Shown here: piece after piece, positions 50,865 to 59,453 of the stretch
Layout: each line of letters begins with the position of its first letter
How positions within the stretch are numbered: the first letter of the stretch is position 1
Source of the DNA: Streptomyces sp. XM83C
Lineage (GTDB): Bacteria > Actinomycetota > Actinomycetes > Streptomycetales > Streptomycetaceae
Length of the DNA: 59,453 nt
Direction: 5' to 3'
Assembly (NCBI RefSeq): GCF_023072675.1
Contig: NZ_JALLGL010000003.1
Span: forward strand, 1-59,453
Notes under the pieces: generated by a model
Databases searched by the model: none
Seen by the model: only the letters and a program-made list of their open reading frames with translations
Told to the model about the DNA's origin: nothing
Made by a program: the position numbers and the translations under genes

Positions 50865-52331
50865 TCAGGACTGCGGGCCGGTCACCGCGAGCCGGGAACG
50901 GCGGTGACCGTAACTGAAGTAGAACACGAGACCGGCGGCCATCCAGCACCCGAACACCACCCAGGTCACGGTGTCCAGGCTGAACATGTTGTACGCGCAG
51001 AAGAGGAAGCCGAGCAGCGGCAGCACCGGCCCGAACGGCACCTTGAAGGTGCGCTCCAACTCCGGACGCTTGGCCCGCAGCACGATCACCGCGACGTTGA
51101 CCAGGGCGAAGGCGAACAGCGTGCCGATGCTGGTGGCGTCGACGAGCTTGCCGAGCGGGATCAGCGCGGCGAGGGCGCCGCAGAACAGGGAGACGAGGAG
51201 CGTGTTCAGGCGTGGGGTGCCGGTCTTCGGGTGGACCTTGCCGAGCGCCTTGGGGACGAGTCCGTCGCGGGACATGGCGAAGAGGATGCGGGTCTGGCCG
51301 TACAGGACGGTCAGGACGACGCTGGCGATGGAGATGACCGCGCCGAGGGCGAGGAGGGTGCCCCAGAAGGTCTGGCCGCTGACGTCCTTCATGATCGCGG
51401 CGAGGGAGGCCTCGGAGCCGTCGAACTTCGTCCAGTTCCAGGCGCCGACGGCGACGCCCGCGACGAGGACGTACAGCGCGGTGACGATGATCAGCGAGAG
51501 CATGATCGCGCGGGGCAGGTCCTTCTTCGGGTTCTTCGCCTCCTCACCGGCGGTGGAGGCGGCGTCGAAGCCGATGTACGAGAAGAACAGGGTCGCGCCG
51601 GCGGCGCTGACGCCGGCCATGCCCATCGGCATGAAGTCGGCGTAGTTGCCGGACTTGAAGCCGGTGATGCCGACCGCGCAGAACAGCACGAGCGCGACGA
51701 TCTTCACGGCGACCATGATCGTGTTGGCGCGGGCCGACTCACGGGCGCCGCCGAGCAGGAACACCATGGCCAGCAGAACGACGAGCAGCGCGGGCAGGTC
51801 GACGATGCCGCCTTCGCCGGGCGCCGAGGACAGGGCGTCGGGGATGGTGACGCCGATGGTGCCGTCGAGGAGTTCGTTCAGGTACTCGCCCCAGCCGACG
51901 GCGACGGCCGCGACGGACACGCCGTACTCCAGCACCAGGCACCAGCCGCACACCCAGGCGACCAGCTCGCCCATGGTGGCGTAGGCGTACGAGTACGAGG
52001 AGCCGGCGACGGGGATGCTGCCGGCCAGCTCGGCGTAGGACAGGGCCGAGAACAGGGCGGTCAGGCCCGCGATGACGAAGGAGAGGGTGACGGCGGGGCC
52101 GGCCTCGGGGACGGCGTCGCCGAGGACGACGAAGATGCCGGTGCCGAGCGTGGCACCGATGCTGATCATGGTGAGCTGCCACAGCCCGAGGGAGCGGCGG
52201 AGCGAGCCGCCCTCACCGTGGCCGCCCTCGGCGACCAGGCGTTCCACGGGCTTGCGGCGCATGAGGCCGCCCATGAGGGACATGGTGGCGGTCCGGTCGG
52301 GGTCCTGCGGGGGTGCACCTTGGTCGAGCAC
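50865..52331 (-). CDS. APC-family amino acid permease (CAT-like)
   Basis: A 488-residue permease with about 12-14 helices. The first helix region IGATLGTGIFVVLGDAVPEAGPAVTLSFVIAGLTALFSALSYAELA is diagnostic of cationic-amino-acid-type APC carriers; FFSYIGFDAASTAGEEAKNPKKDLPRAI is the other conserved loop. GTG 52331 is selected by an ideal AAGGAG six bases away; the frame opens 40 codons earlier. The Lrp gene follows. Basic amino acids are the likely substrates, which would suit the dav genes. Confidence 0.92.
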   Translation of the reverse strand: MLDQGAPPQDPDRTATMSLMGGLMRRKPVERLVAEGGHGEGGSLRRSLGLWQLTMISIGATLGTGIFVVLGDAVPEAGPAVTLSFVIAGLTALFSALSYAELAGSIPVAGSSYSYAYATMGELVAWVCGWCLVLEYGVSVAAVAVGWGEYLNELLDGTIGVTIPDALSSAPGEGGIVDLPALLVVLLAMVFLLGGARESARANTIMVAVKIVALVLFCAVGITGFKSGNYADFMPMGMAGVSAAGATLFFSYIGFDAASTAGEEAKNPKKDLPRAIMLSLIIVTALYVLVAGVAVGAWNWTKFDGSEASLAAIMKDVSGQTFWGTLLALGAVISIASVVLTVLYGQTRILFAMSRDGLVPKALGKVHPKTGTPRLNTLLVSLFCGALAALIPLGKLVDATSIGTLFAFALVNVAVIVLRAKRPELERTFKVPFGPVLPLLGFLFCAYNMFSLDTVTWVVFGCWMAAGLVFYFSYGHRRSRLAVTGPQS

Positions 52332-52779
52332 GCGCGGCTCCTTGTCGCTGCCGGGGAGGGGGCGGCGGGGACCGGGCGGCGCCGCGTCCCGCGGGGGCCA
52401 CCGAGCGGGGTCCCCGCCACGTACAGCGCGACACTTTAGGGGTGGGGACATTGCCCCTGTAATGCAGCAACCTTGCGCACTTCTGCAAGATCATTGCGTT
52501 GCTCGCGGTCAGACGACCATTCGTTGCACACCGGGTTTCGGGCGTTGCATCCGCACTTTGCGCACCGGTCGTCGAGGAAGCGTGACAACGCTGTCGAGGC
52601 GGGCCGGGATCTCGACGTGACAACGCTGTCGAGGACCAGGCGGCATTCGGCGTGTAGGCGCTGTCGGCGAGGGCGCGGAGCGGCGTACGGCGTGACAACG
52701 CTGTCGACGACGGGTACGACAAGGCCCCCGCCACCCCGGTCGGTCGGGGCGGCGGGGGCGCTGTGCGGGCTACGGCGGG
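52332..52779. other. Intergenic region upstream of the APC permease
   Basis: A 448-base gap between the permease start and the guaB1 stop. The proximal part has Lrp-like dyads (CTTGC-N8-GCAAG and TGCAA-gatc-ATTGC, around 52473-52500) in an AT-richer stretch; the distal part has the phased GACA-N4-TGTC array at 52581-52709. No gene is supported. Confidence 0.6.
52581..52709. repeat. Phased array of a GACA-N4-TGTC motif
   Basis: The 19-base element CGTGACAACGCTGTCGAGG occurs at 52581-52599 and 52616-52634, a degenerate copy (CGTGTAGGCGCTGTCGGCG) at 52651-52669 and CGTGACAACGCTGTCGACG at 52691-52709. Start spacings are 35, 35 and 40 bases. Each intact copy contains the dyad GACA-ACGC-TGTC, so it looks like an array of operator sites with unrelated spacers. 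It lies 250-380 bases upstream of the APC permease and directly downstream of guaB1. I do not recognise the regulator. Confidence 0.85.
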
Positions 52780-54303
<1,524 letters not shown>

Positions 54304-54414
54304 TCAGGGGGAATGCGACGCCTGGTCGTAACGTCCAGGAACCGTCCGTGACGCTTTGGAGGATCCGACAGGGGCCTGGGCGGGCTCAGCGGGCTCCGGC
54401 TCGGGTCCGGGCTC

Positions 54415-54501
54415 GGGCTTCGGTCCGCGTCCGGGGCAGGCTCGGGCGCCGGACGTCCGGTGGCCGGGTCGGTCCGGGCTTCGGTCCGCGTCCGGGGCAG
54501 G
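54415..54501 (+). repeat. 26-bp direct repeat, 61 bases apart
   Basis: A 26-base sequence starting GGGCTTCGGTCCGCGTCC is present at 54415-54440 and again at 54476-54501, in the gap between guaB1 and the barstar gene. The surrounding DNA is also built of GGGCTCGGG-type words, suggesting local duplication. Confidence 0.8.
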
Positions 54502-54522
54502 GCCCGGGTCCGGCGTCCCGGC

Positions 54523-54816
54523 TCACCGCAGGGCGAGCGCCACGGTGACCGCGTCGGCCAGGGCGAACACCTCGCGGGCGGTCTCCCACTCGGCGGGCCG
54601 GGCCTGGGCGTATCGCTGCCAGTTGCGGACGACGACCAGCGGCTCGTCCGCGCCGGCGGGGCGCGGCCACAGCCCGGGGTCCGAGAGCACGTCGGCGAGG
54701 GCGTCCCAGTTGCGGCCGAACCACTCCGGCAGGTCCAGGTCACGGGCGCAGCGCTCCATGAGGGCAGCCTTGTCGGTGACCCCGGCGAGGTCCAGGGTGA
54801 GCACGGTGCGCGTCAT
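54523..54816 (-). CDS. Barstar-family ribonuclease inhibitor
   Basis: A 97-residue cytoplasmic protein of the barstar family: VLTLDLAGVTDKAALMERCARDLDLPEWFGRNWDALADVLSD at 5-46, with the conserved PxxFGxNWDAL core. It should bind and neutralise a barnase/RNase Sa-type enzyme inside the cell. ATG 54816 overlaps the stop of the RNase-like gene (ATGA), so inhibitor production is coupled to that of its partner. Length is normal. Confidence 0.92.
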   Translation of the reverse strand: MTRTVLTLDLAGVTDKAALMERCARDLDLPEWFGRNWDALADVLSDPGLWPRPAGADEPLVVVRNWQRYAQARPAEWETAREVFALADAVTVALALR

Positions 54817-55220
54817 CTCAGTACCGCCCGGAACGATTCGTAGTGATCGTCGGTGTAGTAGATCTCGCCGCCCTCGCCGGTGACGATGCGGCGCGCGCCG
54901 CGGTCGCGGGAGCCGGGCGTGGGGACGGTGTACTCGTGGTACCAGCCGCGCCGGTGTTTCGGCAGCAGGCCCTCGAAGTTGCCGAAGACGGCGCCGTCCT
55001 TGGCGTACGGGAAGGGGCCGCCGCGGTCGATGAGGTCGAGGGTCTCGCGCGCCTCGGCGGGCAGGTCGGCCACCCGCACGACGGCCGTGCCGCGGGCCCA
55101 GGACGGGATACCGGCGGACGGTGTGCCGCCGGAGGGTGTGCCGGGCGCCGGGGTGCCGGAGCAGCCGACGAGGAGGGCGAGCAGGCACACCAGGACGCGG
55201 GGGACGAACCGCTGCAGCAT
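54813..55220 (-). CDS. RNase Sa/barnase-like lipoprotein
   Basis: A 135-residue exported ribonuclease-like protein. Residues 1-20 form a lipoprotein signal with lipobox LVGC (C20), followed by a Gly/Thr/Pro linker and a guanyl-specific RNase domain from about 45. Key residues of RNase Sa are kept: H95-E96 in WYHEYTV, R105, R107, R110 and R111 in TPGSRDRGARR, and H126 in DDHYESF. The two cysteines forming the RNase Sa disulfide are missing. It would be tethered to the outer face of the membrane. The overlapping barstar gene protects the cytoplasm. Confidence 0.88.
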   Translation of the reverse strand: MLQRFVPRVLVCLLALLVGCSGTPAPGTPSGGTPSAGIPSWARGTAVVRVADLPAEARETLDLIDRGGPFPYAKDGAVFGNFEGLLPKHRRGWYHEYTVPTPGSRDRGARRIVTGEGGEIYYTDDHYESFRAVLR

Positions 55221-55260
55221 GCGGTCGATGCTGCCACGGCCCTCCCCCGCTCACCCGCTG

Positions 55261-56280
55261 TCAGGCACCGTCCGGGTCCGCCCGGTTCAGCGCGGGGCGC
55301 GGCGTGGGGCCCGCCGTCATCAGGTAGTCGGCGGCGGAGGTGTCCGTCACCAGGCTGGTGACGAGCCCCGAGCGCAGCACCGCGTCGATGGCGGGCGCCT
55401 TGCGCTGGCCGCCCGCGATCGCCACGACCTCGGGGATACGGCGCAGCTGGTCGGCCTTGACGGTGATGCACCGCTCGCCCAGGTCCCGGCCGACGCGGCG
55501 TCCCTCGGCGTCGAAGAGGTGCGCGGACATCTCGGCGGCGACACCGAGGGAGGCGTAGTGGGCGCGCTCCTCCTCGCTGAGCATGTCGTGCACCGTGGAG
55601 ATGCCCGGCTCCCAGGAGCCGATGGAGACGCAGGCGACTGTGACCTTGTCGAAGTACTCGAAGGCCCGGGCGATCCCGGTCTGGTTGCGCAGCGCCGCCG
55701 CGGTGGCCGCGTCCGGCAGCAGCATCGGCGCGTAGATGGGGTGGGCGTCACCGCCGGACACCTGGGCGGCGCGGCGCACGGCCTCGACGGAGCCGCGTTC
55801 GGCGGTTCCGGCGTCGTACACGCCCGTCAGCTGCACGACGGTGCACGGCGGCAGCCGGTCGAGCGCCGCCGCCATGTGGATCGTGGAACGTCCCCAGGCC
55901 AGGCCCAGTACGTCGCCCTCGTTGACCAGTTCCCCGAGCAGGTCGGCGGCGACTTCGCCGAGGTTCTCGGGGTCGGGGGTCTCCTCGGAGTCCGGCGGGG
56001 ACTCCACCACGACGGCGTGCCTGAGGCCGTAGCGGGCGCGCAGCGCGTCGGAGCGCTCGGCATCCAGCTCGGCCGGGACGCGGATCTCGATTCGTACGAG
56101 ATCCCGTTCGAGGGCCGTCTCCAGGACCCGGGCCACCTTGAAGCGGCTGACGCCGAACTCCTCCGCGATCTGGATCTTGGACTTGCCCTCGAGGTAGAAG
56201 CGGCGGGCCATGGCCGCCGCCTGCACCAGCTCTGCGGGTCCCATCCGCATGGCTGACCGGCCCGCCGACATACCCGACAC
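55261..56280 (-). CDS. SorC/DeoR-type sugar-binding regulator
   Basis: A 339-residue regulator: HTH MARRFYLEGKSKIQIAEEFGVSRFKVARVLETALERDLVRIEI near the N-terminus and a large C-terminal sugar-phosphate-binding domain (LGLAWGRSTIHMAAALDRLPPCTVVQLTGVYDAG). GTG 56280 has a GAGGAG site six bases upstream and is preferred; GTG 56304 and ATG 56271 are alternatives in the same frame. It lies upstream of the RNase gene and downstream of rpe on the same strand. The ligand may be a pentose phosphate, given rpe, but this is inference. Confidence 0.9.
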   Translation of the reverse strand: MSGMSAGRSAMRMGPAELVQAAAMARRFYLEGKSKIQIAEEFGVSRFKVARVLETALERDLVRIEIRVPAELDAERSDALRARYGLRHAVVVESPPDSEETPDPENLGEVAADLLGELVNEGDVLGLAWGRSTIHMAAALDRLPPCTVVQLTGVYDAGTAERGSVEAVRRAAQVSGGDAHPIYAPMLLPDAATAAALRNQTGIARAFEYFDKVTVACVSIGSWEPGISTVHDMLSEEERAHYASLGVAAEMSAHLFDAEGRRVGRDLGERCITVKADQLRRIPEVVAIAGGQRKAPAIDAVLRSGLVTSLVTDTSAADYLMTAGPTPRPALNRADPDGA

Positions 56281-56438
56281 GGCGATCTCCTCACTGCTGT
56301 TCACACTCTGGATTCGCCGTTCATCCTTGCAGATCCGGCGCGGTTGATCAGCCCTGATGGCCGCCGTTCACATTCCTGACGCCCATCGTCCTCCCGCAGG
56401 CGGGTTTCGGCGGCTGCGCGGGCGGTTCACGACAAAGT

Positions 56439-56509
56439 TTCCGTGCGGCTCACGGCAGGGCCTTCCGTACGGCTCACGACCAGGCTTTCCGTGCGCTCAC
56501 GGCACGGTC
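56439..56509. repeat. 24-bp tandem repeat after rpe
   Basis: Three units at 56439-56462, 56463-56486 and 56487-56509 (the last one base shorter), each starting TTCCGT and containing GGCTCACGG or a close variant. CCGTG-N5-CACGG inside the units allows a small hairpin per copy. The array ends exactly at the rpe stop codon (56510-56512), so it may act as the 3' end of the rpe transcript. Confidence 0.8.
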
Positions 56510-57196
56510 TCAGTGGGCGCAGGCCCAGCTCGCCTGCGCGGTGGCCGACTGCGCCCGCTCGCGCAGCGCGCGGACGGCCTCGGCCGGGTCGTCGGCGCCG
56601 TAGACGGCCGACCCGGCGACGAAGACGTCGGCGCCCGCCTCCGCACACCGTTCGATCGTGGCGGCGGAGACACCGCCGTCGACCTGGAGCCACAGTTCGA
56701 GGCCGTGCTTGCTGATCAACTCGCGCGTGCGGCGAATCTTGGGAAGCATGATGTCGAGGAAGGCCTGCCCGCCGAATCCCGGCTCGACCGTCATGATCAG
56801 CAGCATGTCCAGTTCGGGGAGCAGGTCCTCGTACGGTTCGACGGGCGTCGCGGGCCGCAGCGCCATGGAGGCGCGGGCGCCCTTGGCCCGGATCTCGCGG
56901 GCCAGCCGGACCGGGGCGGTGGCCGCCTCGACGTGGAAGGTGACGGAACCGGCCCCCGCCTCGACGTATTGAGGCGCCCAGCGGTCGGGGTCCTCGATCA
57001 TCAGATGGCAGTCCAGCGGGGTGTCCGTCGCACGGGCCAGAGACTCTACGACCGGCACGCCGAGCGTGAGGTTCGGTACGAAATGGTTGTCCATCACGTC
57101 GACGTGGAGCCAGTCGGCTCCCTCCACCGCCTTGGCCTCGTCCGCGAGGCGGGCGAAGTCGGCGGACAGGATGCTGGGGTTGATCTGCACGGCCAT
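56510..57196 (-). CDS. rpe: Ribulose-phosphate 3-epimerase
   Basis: A 228-residue TIM barrel interconverting ribulose 5-phosphate and xylulose 5-phosphate. Start [13 protein letters not shown], metal/catalytic motifs [13 protein letters not shown] at 30-42 (Asp, His), [10 protein letters not shown] near 66, [12 protein letters not shown] near 138 and LQVDGGVS near 172 are all present. ATG 57196 begins the family sequence; the frame extends 82 codons further as noise overlapping the divergent gene. It is the first gene of the run that continues to the SorC-type regulator. Confidence 0.97.
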   Translation of the reverse strand: MAVQINPSILSADFARLADEAKAVEGADWLHVDVMDNHFVPNLTLGVPVVESLARATDTPLDCHLMIEDPDRWAPQYVEAGAGSVTFHVEAATAPVRLAREIRAKGARASMALRPATPVEPYEDLLPELDMLLIMTVEPGFGGQAFLDIMLPKIRRTRELISKHGLELWLQVDGGVSAATIERCAEAGADVFVAGSAVYGADDPAEAVRALRERAQSATAQASWACAH

Positions 57197-57303
57197 GGCC
57201 CAACTCTGCCATGCCGTGCGGGGCCGGGCAGCACCGGTCCCGGACCTGAGCCTTACGGCACGGGCGTCGGCGTGCCATGCTGCGAGCGGTATCGGGGGTG
57301 GCC

Positions 57304-59445
57304 ATGAGCGGGAACCGAGGTGTCGCACATCTGGTCTGCGGGCGGCGCGCCAAGTGGCTCGTCCTGGCGCTGTGGCTGGTGGTGCTGTTCCTGACCGCGC
57401 CGTTCGCGCAGAAACTGACCGACGCTCAGGACAACGACGCACAGTCCTGGCTGCCGGGCTCCGCGGAGTCCACGCAGGTGCTGGAGATCTCCGAGGGCTT
57501 CCGGCCCGAGCAGATCCCCGCCGTCGTGGTGTACGCGCGTGACGACGGCCTGACCGCGCGGGACCGGGCGCAGATCCAGGACGACGTACGACAGCTGAAG
57601 CAGCTCCGCGAGCACGGGGTGCGGGGCGCGGAGACCCGCGGCCCGGTCTTCGACCGGCAGGACGATCCGCGGGCCGCGCAGGTGTACGTGCCGATCACGA
57701 TGGACGAGAAGGGCTGGGAGCGGATCGGCCCGGCCGTCGACTCGATCCGTGACATCACCGGCACCGGCGGGCAGGGCCTGGCCGTGCACATCACCGGCCC
57801 CGGCGGCACGTCCGCGGACTTCTCCGAGGGGTTCGAGGGCATCGACTCGACGCTTCTGCTCGCCGCGATGGGCGTCGTGGTCGTCATGCTGCTGATCACC
57901 TACCGCAGTCCGACGCTGCTGCTGGTGCCGCTGCTGTCGGTGGTCGCCGCGCTGTTCACCGCGCAGGCGCTGATCTATCTGCTCGCCACGCACGCGGGGC
58001 TGACTGTCAACGGCCAGAGCGCCGGCATCCTCACCGTCCTCGTCTTCGGCGCCGGGACGGACTACGCGCTGCTGCTGGTCGCCCGCTACCGGGAGGAGCT
58101 GCGCCGGCACGAGGACCGGCACGAGGCGATGGCGCTGGCGCTGCACCGGGCGGGCCCGGCCGTGCTCGCCTCCGGTGCGACGGTCGTGCTGAGCATGCTG
58201 GTGCTGCTGGCCGCCGACATGAACTCCACCCGCGGTCTCGGCCCGGTCGCGGCGATCGGCGTCGCCGTGGCCCTGCTGGCGATGCTGACGCTGTTCCCCG
58301 CCCTTCTGGTGATCATGGGCCGGTGGATCTTTTGGCCGGTGATCCCGCACCTCGGCAGCGCCGAGCCGACCGAGCAGGGTGTGTGGGCGCGCACCGGCCG
58401 CCGTATCGCGCGCCGCCCGCGCCGGGTGTGGGTGCTGACGGCGCTGGCGCTGGCGGTGTGCTCGCTGGGGCTGATCCAACTGCGCGCGGCGGGCATCTCC
58501 AACGCGGACGCCTTCACGGGGAAACCGGACTCGATCGTCGGGCAGGAGGTCTCCGCACGGTACTTCCCGGCGGGCAGCGGCGATCCCCTCGTCGTCGTCT
58601 CCGACCGGGCGCAGGCCGAGCAGGTCGGACGGGCCGTCGCCGAGACCCGGGGTGTCGTACCGGAGTCGCTGGGGCTGCCGCCGGGCGCGAAACCGGTCCA
58701 CGAGGGACGGGTGCTGTTCGAGGCGACGCTGCGCGACCCGGCGGACAGCGAAGCCGCCAAACAGACCGTGGAGCGGGTGCGGGACGCCGTGCACGCGGTG
58801 CCCGGCGCGGACGCGATGGTCGGCGGCGGTACGGCGGCGCTGCTGGACATGGACAAGGCGACCACGCACGACAACATCCTGATCATCCCTCTGGTGCTGA
58901 TCGTGGTCATGCTGATCCTGTGCGCGCTGCTGCGGGCACTGATCGCGCCGCTGCTGCTGGTCGGCACCGTCATCCTGTCGTTCGCGGCGGCGCTCGGCAT
59001 CAGCGCGCTGGCGTTCCGGTACGTCTTCGACTACGCGGGCGAGGGAACGGACTTCCCGCTGTTCGTGTTCGTGTTCCTCGTCGCCCTCGGCATCGACTAC
59101 AACATCTTCCTCACAACCCGTATCCGGGAGGAGGCCGCCCGGCAGGGCACCCGGCAGGGCGTGCTGACGGGGCTCGCGGCGACCGGCGCGGTGATCACCT
59201 CCGCCGGCCTGGTCCTCGCGGGGACGTTCGCGGCGCTGGGCACGCTGCCGATGGTCGCCTTCGCGGAGATCGGCTTCGCCGTGGCGCTCGGGGTGCTGCT
59301 GGACACGCTGGTGGTGCGGTCGGTGCTGGTCACGGCGCTGTTCCTGGACGTGGGGCGGGCCGTGTGGTGGCCGCACGCGCTGTCCCGGCGGGACGGGGTG
59401 GCCGATGAGCGGGCCAGTGAGGTGAGCCGGTCGGGGGCGGGGTGA
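57304..59445 (+). CDS. MMPL/RND-family transporter
   Basis: A 713-residue membrane protein with the MMPL layout: TM1 near 19-40, an extracytoplasmic domain, TM2-6 at about 180-350 ([30 protein letters not shown], the conserved GxDY motif), TM7 near 375, a second outer domain and TM8-12 from about 525 with [22 protein letters not shown]. Family members export lipids or small molecules by proton antiport. ATG 57304 with GGGGTGG upstream is favoured over ATG 57277. No partner biosynthetic genes are adjacent. It is divergent from rpe. Confidence 0.92.
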   Translation: MSGNRGVAHLVCGRRAKWLVLALWLVVLFLTAPFAQKLTDAQDNDAQSWLPGSAESTQVLEISEGFRPEQIPAVVVYARDDGLTARDRAQIQDDVRQLKQLREHGVRGAETRGPVFDRQDDPRAAQVYVPITMDEKGWERIGPAVDSIRDITGTGGQGLAVHITGPGGTSADFSEGFEGIDSTLLLAAMGVVVVMLLITYRSPTLLLVPLLSVVAALFTAQALIYLLATHAGLTVNGQSAGILTVLVFGAGTDYALLLVARYREELRRHEDRHEAMALALHRAGPAVLASGATVVLSMLVLLAADMNSTRGLGPVAAIGVAVALLAMLTLFPALLVIMGRWIFWPVIPHLGSAEPTEQGVWARTGRRIARRPRRVWVLTALALAVCSLGLIQLRAAGISNADAFTGKPDSIVGQEVSARYFPAGSGDPLVVVSDRAQAEQVGRAVAETRGVVPESLGLPPGAKPVHEGRVLFEATLRDPADSEAAKQTVERVRDAVHAVPGADAMVGGGTAALLDMDKATTHDNILIIPLVLIVVMLILCALLRALIAPLLLVGTVILSFAAALGISALAFRYVFDYAGEGTDFPLFVFVFLVALGIDYNIFLTTRIREEAARQGTRQGVLTGLAATGAVITSAGLVLAGTFAALGTLPMVAFAEIGFAVALGVLLDTLVVRSVLVTALFLDVGRAVWWPHALSRRDGVADERASEVSRSGAG

Positions 59446-59453
59446 GTGTGCGG

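Noticed and set aside
46143..52331. Biosynthetic gene cluster
   Set aside because: Although it has oxidase, amidase, MFS, permease and regulator genes, there is no scaffold enzyme (PKS, NRPS, terpene or RiPP); a catabolic explanation is simpler.
52581..52709. CRISPR-like repeat-spacer array
   Set aside because: Repeats are 19 bases with 16-21-base spacers, only four copies, one degenerate, and no cas genes.
57253..59376. A 707-codon minus-strand open frame opposite the MMPL gene
   Set aside because: His/Arg/Gln-rich shadow of a clear membrane transporter; no domain and no ribosome site.

Overview
The window reads as a piece of the conserved core of a Streptomyces chromosome. G+C is very high, codon third positions are almost all G or C, GTG and TTG starts are common, and several genes are Streptomyces or actinomycete signatures: smeA-sffA, rbpA with a SigR-type promoter, ppm1, a rib-his supra-operon with ribM, chitinase regulatory repeats and guaB1. 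From memory the order smeA-sffA / rbpA-fxsA-ppm1 / hisG-hisE-rib / chitinase / guaB1 / rpe matches the SCO1415-SCO1465 region of S. coelicolor; no alignment was run. I see no integrase, transposase, tRNA, CRISPR array or biosynthetic gene cluster.

Layout. (1) 65-5441: a divergent GntR regulator and an operon for 5-oxoproline use (MFS transporter, DUF1445/YcsI hydro-lyase, PxpA, PxpB, PxpC); the DUF1445 gene carries a frameshift. (2) 5562-10013: a HEAT-repeat-like protein, an ankyrin protein, the sporulation pair smeA-sffA and a 28-bp tandem repeat. (3) 10147-14679: a MocR regulator with its divergent YczE partner, a glycerophosphodiester phosphodiesterase and an Atg22-type MFS protein. (4) 14873-17068: rbpA, fxsA and ppm1. 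(5) 17652-24380: amidohydrolase with an Lrp regulator, small conserved proteins, a TetR regulator, a Tat-exported C39-type peptidase and a P-loop kinase without a usable start codon. (6) 24381-29095: a candidate small RNA, a TPR-AAA ATPase and two CNNM/CBS membrane proteins. (7) 29576-34607: ribE-ribM-ribBA-ribH-hisE-hisG-PH protein on the minus strand behind an FMN riboswitch. (8) 34711-39818: GH18 chitinase with direct-repeat operators, an ECF41 sigma factor, a patch of dispersed Streptomyces repeats and a ROK regulator. (9) 39859-46102: MFS, thioesterase, NCS2 permease, GH6 glycosidase, DUF5995 protein and LLM oxidoreductase. (10) 46143-52709: a davB-davA type lysine monooxygenase/amidase pair, an MFS protein, an Lrp regulator, an APC permease and a phased array of a GACA-N4-TGTC motif. 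(11) 52780-59445: guaB1, an RNase Sa-like lipoprotein overlapping a barstar gene, a SorC-type regulator, rpe and an MMPL transporter.

Functional links. The first block couples import, D-glutamate/5-oxoproline interconversion and ATP-dependent 5-oxoprolinase under one operator. The rib-his block places riboflavin synthesis and uptake, plus two histidine genes, behind one FMN aptamer. The chitinase promoter, and possibly the C39 peptidase promoter, carry DasR-like sites. The dav pair, Lrp regulator and amino acid permease could form a lysine uptake and degradation unit. The least explained elements are the GACA-N4-TGTC array, the candidate small RNA, the tethered RNase-barstar pair, and SffA with altered Walker motifs.
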